Shown piece by piece: positions 58,431 through 64,000 of a stretch of 64,000 nt of DNA. The stretch's first letter is position 1; each line of letters opens with the position of its first letter. Location of the stretch: NCBI GenBank assembly GCA_035578155.1, contig JAPWDM010000005.1, forward strand, positions 46,216,954 through 46,280,953, in the 5' to 3' direction. The position numbers were made by a program, and so were the translations under genes. This DNA is from Brachynemurus nebulosus. Its lineage: Eukaryota; Arthropoda; Insecta; Neuroptera; Myrmeleontidae. The notes under the pieces were generated by a model. That model was not told the origin of the DNA. It saw only the letters and a program-made list of their open reading frames with translations, and ran no database searches.

Positions 58431-59592
58431 TTGTTGTCTGCTTACCTCATAAATTATTTCATAATTCTAGTGCTCCCACATATCTACTGCATCCTCCCAC
58501 GGCTATTATCTCTTACAAGTTTCCGTTGGCAGTAAATTTATTTGAAATAATAATCTTTACATACTTCTTAAGCAGTTAAGCGCTGAGTGAAATATGATCT
58601 TGCGACTCTTTCGTATTGCAATTTTTGCGATTAGCGAAGCAAAACGATATTAGTTTGTAAGAAATGTGCACATTTGTAGGATATTTACATATTATTACAA
58701 TTTTATAGCAAAGTACAGGATTGTACACAAATAGTGTTACTTCCAACGTTTCGAAATTGATATTTTTCTCACATACCTTCTGCAGGTACTATTCATCTTA
58801 ATTGATTAGTTCCGCTATAAATTTCAAATCGATTTTTTTAAAAAATTTTTTAAATTATTGTTAAAACGAAATTTATAATTTAATTTTCTTTAGTGTTCAA
58901 TCTTATTACTTAAAATAAGTAATTCCACACCCAGAGTTTAATTACATTCTTACGTAAAATTTCAAATATTTCGTCATAAATTTTGTTATAGGTACTTAAG
59001 AAAAAATTTTGTTTTGTTAACTGCAAGTATTATAACATAAATTAATTTTTGTATGCGAAAATTCCTTTTTTGCTACTTTGCTACTTAATTATAATAAATT
59101 TTATTAAAAGTACATCAACAGTCATATATATGAATAGCCGCATAACTACAGAATAGTGTAAATGTCTTCGAACTGTATAACGGCATTCGTATTAAAAAAA
59201 AGAAAACATTTATACTTAATTAAAAAATTAAAAACCATATACAGGGTGTCACGAAATGACAACTCATTGGCATGTAGTGTAACATGCGTACCTCGTTGGC
59301 AATTTTCGGTACTGATTGTATTGATATAATATAGATTTTAATTCATGATTCTTTCTCTTTGATATGTAATGCGCAAATTCAAAAAAAAGAGATGTAGCCT
59401 TGCTTATCGCTACTTTTGATTTTAAATTTTAGTAATAGTTAGAATTAGTCAGTTATTAGTTCCAAGCGAAGCAATCTTAAGTAGCCAGTTTAAATATTCG
59501 GTTAAAATTAAATAATTTAAATTTCAAGTATATTTCGTTAGAATGTCGGTTCAAATATATTTCGTTAGAATGTGTAGTTTGTAATAAATTTA

Positions 59593-60085
59593 AAATACCC
59601 CTGTCGCAGCATCCTGCATAACATAGCGAATTTCCATTTACAAAAGTACGTTTTTCTCGGAAACTAGTTGATATAGAGTAATTGTAAATAAAAAAAACCT
59701 TCTTTATGTGAATTTTCTGCCTCATTCCGCCAAATCTTTTTCACGAAAAATGTCCAAAACATCGTAAACGTTTTCACGAAATTTCTTAAAAATAAGATGT
59801 TTCGTTCTTGAGTTATCGTGCGGACACATTTATATATATATATTTACTAAGTGTCCGCACGATAACTCAAGAAAGAAACATCTTATTTTTAAGAAATTTC
59901 GTGAAAATGTTTACGATGTTTTGGACATTTTTCGTGAAAAAGATTTGGCGGAATGAGGCAGAAAATTCACATAAAGAAGGTTTTTTTTATTTACAATTAC
60001 TCTATATCAACTAGTTTCCGAGAAAAACGTACTTTTGTAAATGGAAATTCGCTATGTTATGCAGGATGCTGCGACAGGGGTATTT
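59593..60085. repeat. Near-perfect palindrome: two family C arms of 235 bp around a TA-rich centre
   Basis: Arms 59593-59827 and 59851-60085 are the same length and differ at only about two positions that I can see. The 23-base centre contains a short TA run. Arm sequence matches family C. Confidence 0.95.
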
Positions 60086-60383
60086 ATTGTATTTACACTC
60101 TACAATTAATATTTAAACTAAAATATTGGATAAAATTTTATTATAATGTTATTCGTACAAATTAAGGGCTCTGTACAAATTCCGGTAGCTCTAGTTAATA
60201 TTGGAAACTGCTGAAATATTTTAATAAAAACGCAATTGGTAGAGGTAAAATTTAAATTGACGTAGCATATAATTGTTTTAGAGCTCGAAAAAATATACAG
60301 GGATATTAACATATATAAATCCAGGGTCGTAGAAAAAATTAAATGTTTAAACGGGTCTTCAGAAAAAATTAAAGGTTATACAG

Positions 60384-60448
60384 GAGAAAAACGTACTTTT
60401 GTAAATGGAAATTCGCTATGTTATGCAGGATGCTCCGACAGGGGTACA
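60384..60448. repeat. Family C repeat, partial copy
   Basis: Repeats the end of the palindrome's right arm (AACGTACTTTTGTAAATGG to GACAGGGGTA) in the same orientation. Confidence 0.85.
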
Positions 60449-60631
60449 TAACTATGTGATCGTATGGGTATACGCACACGATATTGGCGTTATACATAAT
60501 TATTATATACACTATATCTTCTTTGACTATACAATATAGTGTGTCGAATATATGCTTAGAATGTGAGTAACTTAAGACTTTAAGATTACATCACTTAAGA
60601 TTACATCTCTAAGATCACATTCTAAGACACA

Positions 60632-61153
<522 letters not shown>

Positions 61154-61159
61154 GGGACT

Positions 61160-64000
61160 GCTTTCATCCGCGACGCGTATGAATACATCACATAGCTGTT
61201 CTGGTTACTGCAAAGAGACTGTGTCTACTTTTTTTTTTACTTCTCGCTAAGATGGCGGAGTAATATACACGTGTTACCTTGTTCGCTTATTATAATATAA
61301 TTGTAACAAATATGGACAAGGGATTTCTTTTTCTTTCAGTATAATTCTTTCAGTATAAACACACAAGAACTATAAAATATTTATAAGCAACACTATTTTA
61401 TCGTTAGCCAGAAACAGTATATTTTGATGTTGTCAGAATTACTCAAAAACATGAGAAAAATAATGGAAATTTGAGTATTACCGGTAGTTTAAAATTATAA
61501 ATTAAATTTTAAAACATTAAATATAGATGCCCTATTAAAATTCTGCATTATAGTTCGATAATTAAAGGAGCTATAAAACTCCTAGCTATAGCAATTGATT
61601 GCCCTCAGCGGTAGCTACAAGCCGTATGAGAAAAATTTCTTCAAAAAGCCTGTTGAAGTTTGACTCCTCTCATTTCCAAAGGTAAACTCACACTGTTAAG
61701 CGGATAAATATGTATTAATTACTAAATTAAAAAGAGTCGCAATTAGGCGCAAATAAACCAGATTTACGCAAAAAGTACTTCAGTAACGTTGTACGCTGCT
61801 TATATGGTCGTTGGTATACCTACTATTTTGGGAATCAATTTACAAATAATTATATGGTTCATAATAAACAAAAACATACAAAAATTATTAATTAAATTAA
61901 TTACAATTAAACTGAAACAAAAAACAAGTTTATAAATAATTTTTTATGACTTGTTTGGTCAGCATTTAATCTACCAAAACATTACCGGTAAATTAATATT
62001 TGCAAAAAAGTATTACTAAATTTTCTTCAATTTTTACTGTCTTATTAACGAGATTGTTACCTAACTAATACTCCAGGTTAAAAGTTATTTCCTCTTTAGT
62101 CATAAAAAAAAATTTTCTAAAAAACTTCTTTTTATTTTAATTTTTCTATTAAAATTTTAATTGATTTTAGATAATCAGAAATTATATAATAACATATTGT
62201 ATAATATCTATCACACTCATACTTTTGAATAATGCCGAAAGACAAAAAATGTTTAAAAAAATTCTTCTTAAATATCAAATTTCTTATATCAGATATACAA
62301 GTGAAAAAAAAATGGCTTACTACATCTATTTAAAATGTTTTTAAAGACATTTAACATAATATACATATATTACATATACATACTTATGATTTCGTGTTTC
62401 AAAGCAATCAATTACCTTAAACTCGATATTAATATTTTTCTTATTAATTTATTAAAATATTTTGTTTTGGGGCATCACTCACTGTGTACAATGTCTCCAA
62501 AAAGTTGTTCTAAACATTTTTCAGAGTACTTCAATTAAATGACAGTTATGAACAATTTGAAATATCTTTTGGAACACTTTGTATTGTACATTTCTTAATA
62601 TGTAGTTTCTAGCGACTAATGAAAAGAATATTTTGATATAAGTAAATTCAGTCTAAGCACATTTATAACGATTCAGTTTCCTTCATTGATGTCATTTATA
62701 TTTTTATGTTCCGTACCAACACTGGCAAAACGAAACACTTATGCTACCACTTCGGTGTCACTTTTACACTTTTGACACGGCAGTGTACCACAACATTAAG
62801 TACAGTGAATTGAAAACCTCCTCTTTTTTAAAGTCGATTAAGAACAATACCAAATTATCATTTTGGGAACTGATATGGACGCCGTGAATTAAAATCATTC
62901 AGTGTTTCAAATTTCGATAAAAATTTGTATTTGTTTCAAAATAATGTATTCTGACATATACATAAACAATATTCACATATCAGCATAATTATAGATTAGT
63001 TAAATGATATATTTATATTTTAAATGACATAATTACAGATATTGAAACATTAATTAAATGTTTATTTTAATTCTATACGATTATTAAGCATACTATAATT
63101 TTTTAATACTTAAATGCTTTTAGAAAGCTGTTATTATCTTACTAAAAAAAGACAAAACTTTCCAGATATTTTATTTGCCTTTTAGAAAGATGAATAGTCT
63201 ACTGGATCTTAAACGGTCATTCGAACAAAATCTAAATATTTTTAAACAAAAAAACATTTAAGAATTTAATAAAATAACAATTGAACAATACAAAAATGAA
63301 TGTTTTATTTGTTTTAAATAAATTAAATAAACATAATTTATTAATAAAATTAAATATTTAAAAGTGATTCAGAGATGACCTAATATGATACAATTCAAAA
63401 AACTTTAAACAGATATGTAATTATATTGTTGCCAACTATGCCTACATGTATATAGCTAAGCTGTTTAGTTGCTCGAATAGATACAATTAAATATTTAATT
63501 TTATAATTTATTGGTTTAATTGTGGAAATATCAGATATCAGAAACCGTCAAGCGTTTGTACATTTAGTGTACAAAAGCAATTATCGGTATTTAAAGTAAA
63601 GAAATGTTATATTTTATAAGAATCGGAGTGTTATTTAGAAAGTTGCGTATTTAAAAATTTAAATATTACACTCAAAACTTTAAACCCGCTTTTTTCGGAA
63701 ATATTTTTTTTTTTTAAATAAAGATTCGGTGGGAATTATTTTTCCGAAACGACTGCTATTGTGTCGTTTGTCTTGAAGTTTAAATTTATTTGTTAGCATT
63801 TCGTAGAGCGAAAGCAACTCTACGAAATGATAATAACATCGTGTCAATGTTTGCTAAAACTTCAGACACGTAGCATTTTTTTCTTTCTATGGTACATATG
63901 AGGTAATTTTTTTTAAAATATAAAATAACTATTCAAAATGGAAATTTCTTAACTGAGATAGACCGTTGCAAATTATAATATTATTAATAATAAGAACAAA
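61160..64000. other. Gene-free AT-rich spacer to window end
   Basis: No supported gene or intact transposon. One perfect hairpin at 63797-63829. Confidence 0.35.
63797..63829. repeat. Perfect hairpin, 12-bp stem, 9-base loop
   Basis: CATTTCGTAGAG at 63797-63808 pairs exactly with 63818-63829. Confidence 0.9.

Noticed and set aside
61609..61662. Short acceptor-like site followed by GSYKPYEKNFFKKPVEV and a stop
   Set aside because: Only 17 codons, no partner exon; below what can be supported.

Overview
This is a eukaryotic, very AT-rich window from an arthropod, most likely an insect. The evidence is an RR-2 (extended Rebers-Riddiford) chitin-binding cuticular protein gene split by spliceosomal introns, a Jockey-type non-LTR retrotransposon, and a dense load of short non-autonomous DNA transposons. 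A hemipteran or beetle origin is plausible but cannot be fixed from the sequence. No CRISPR, operon or prokaryotic feature is present.

Layout. 1-3594: the 3' part of a Jockey-clade LINE (end of ORF1 with CCHC knuckles, full-length ORF2, 3' UTR with a TTATC-type tail). 3.6-12.5 kb: gene-free DNA packed with transposon remnants, several with exact target-site duplications (TSDs). 12.8-14.1 kb: a possible two-exon small gene of unknown function. 14.9-20.75 kb: the one clearly recognised host gene, a five-exon cuticular protein gene on the + strand with a TATA promoter, a 4-codon first exon, and a hAT element inside intron 4. 20.8-50 kb: intergenic DNA with about nine hAT-type elements, four (TA)n tracts, foldback elements and a dispersed 260-320 bp tandem repeat. 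50-56 kb: two exon-like segments of unknown genes (one per strand), a 1.7 kb giant palindrome flanked by TA, a piggyBac-type MITE and a TTAA-type MITE. 56-61 kb: another hAT, a TTA-flanked MITE, a tRNA-Arg-like fragment and a near-perfect 235 bp x 2 palindrome. 61-64 kb: little that can be read.

How it works together. The cuticular protein would be secreted from epidermal cells and bind chitin. The rest is best read as layers of transposition: twelve hAT-type elements have complete or near-complete 8-bp TSDs, two of them nested in other elements. TTAA, TTA and TA duplications mark piggyBac-like, PIF/Harbinger-like and mariner-like elements. The least explained part is a set of palindromic or foldback repeats, several centred on or abutting (TA)n tracts, and an internal motif that appears to be shared between element families with different ends. 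I did not find a new multigene system; the palindrome/foldback group is the strongest candidate for something undescribed.
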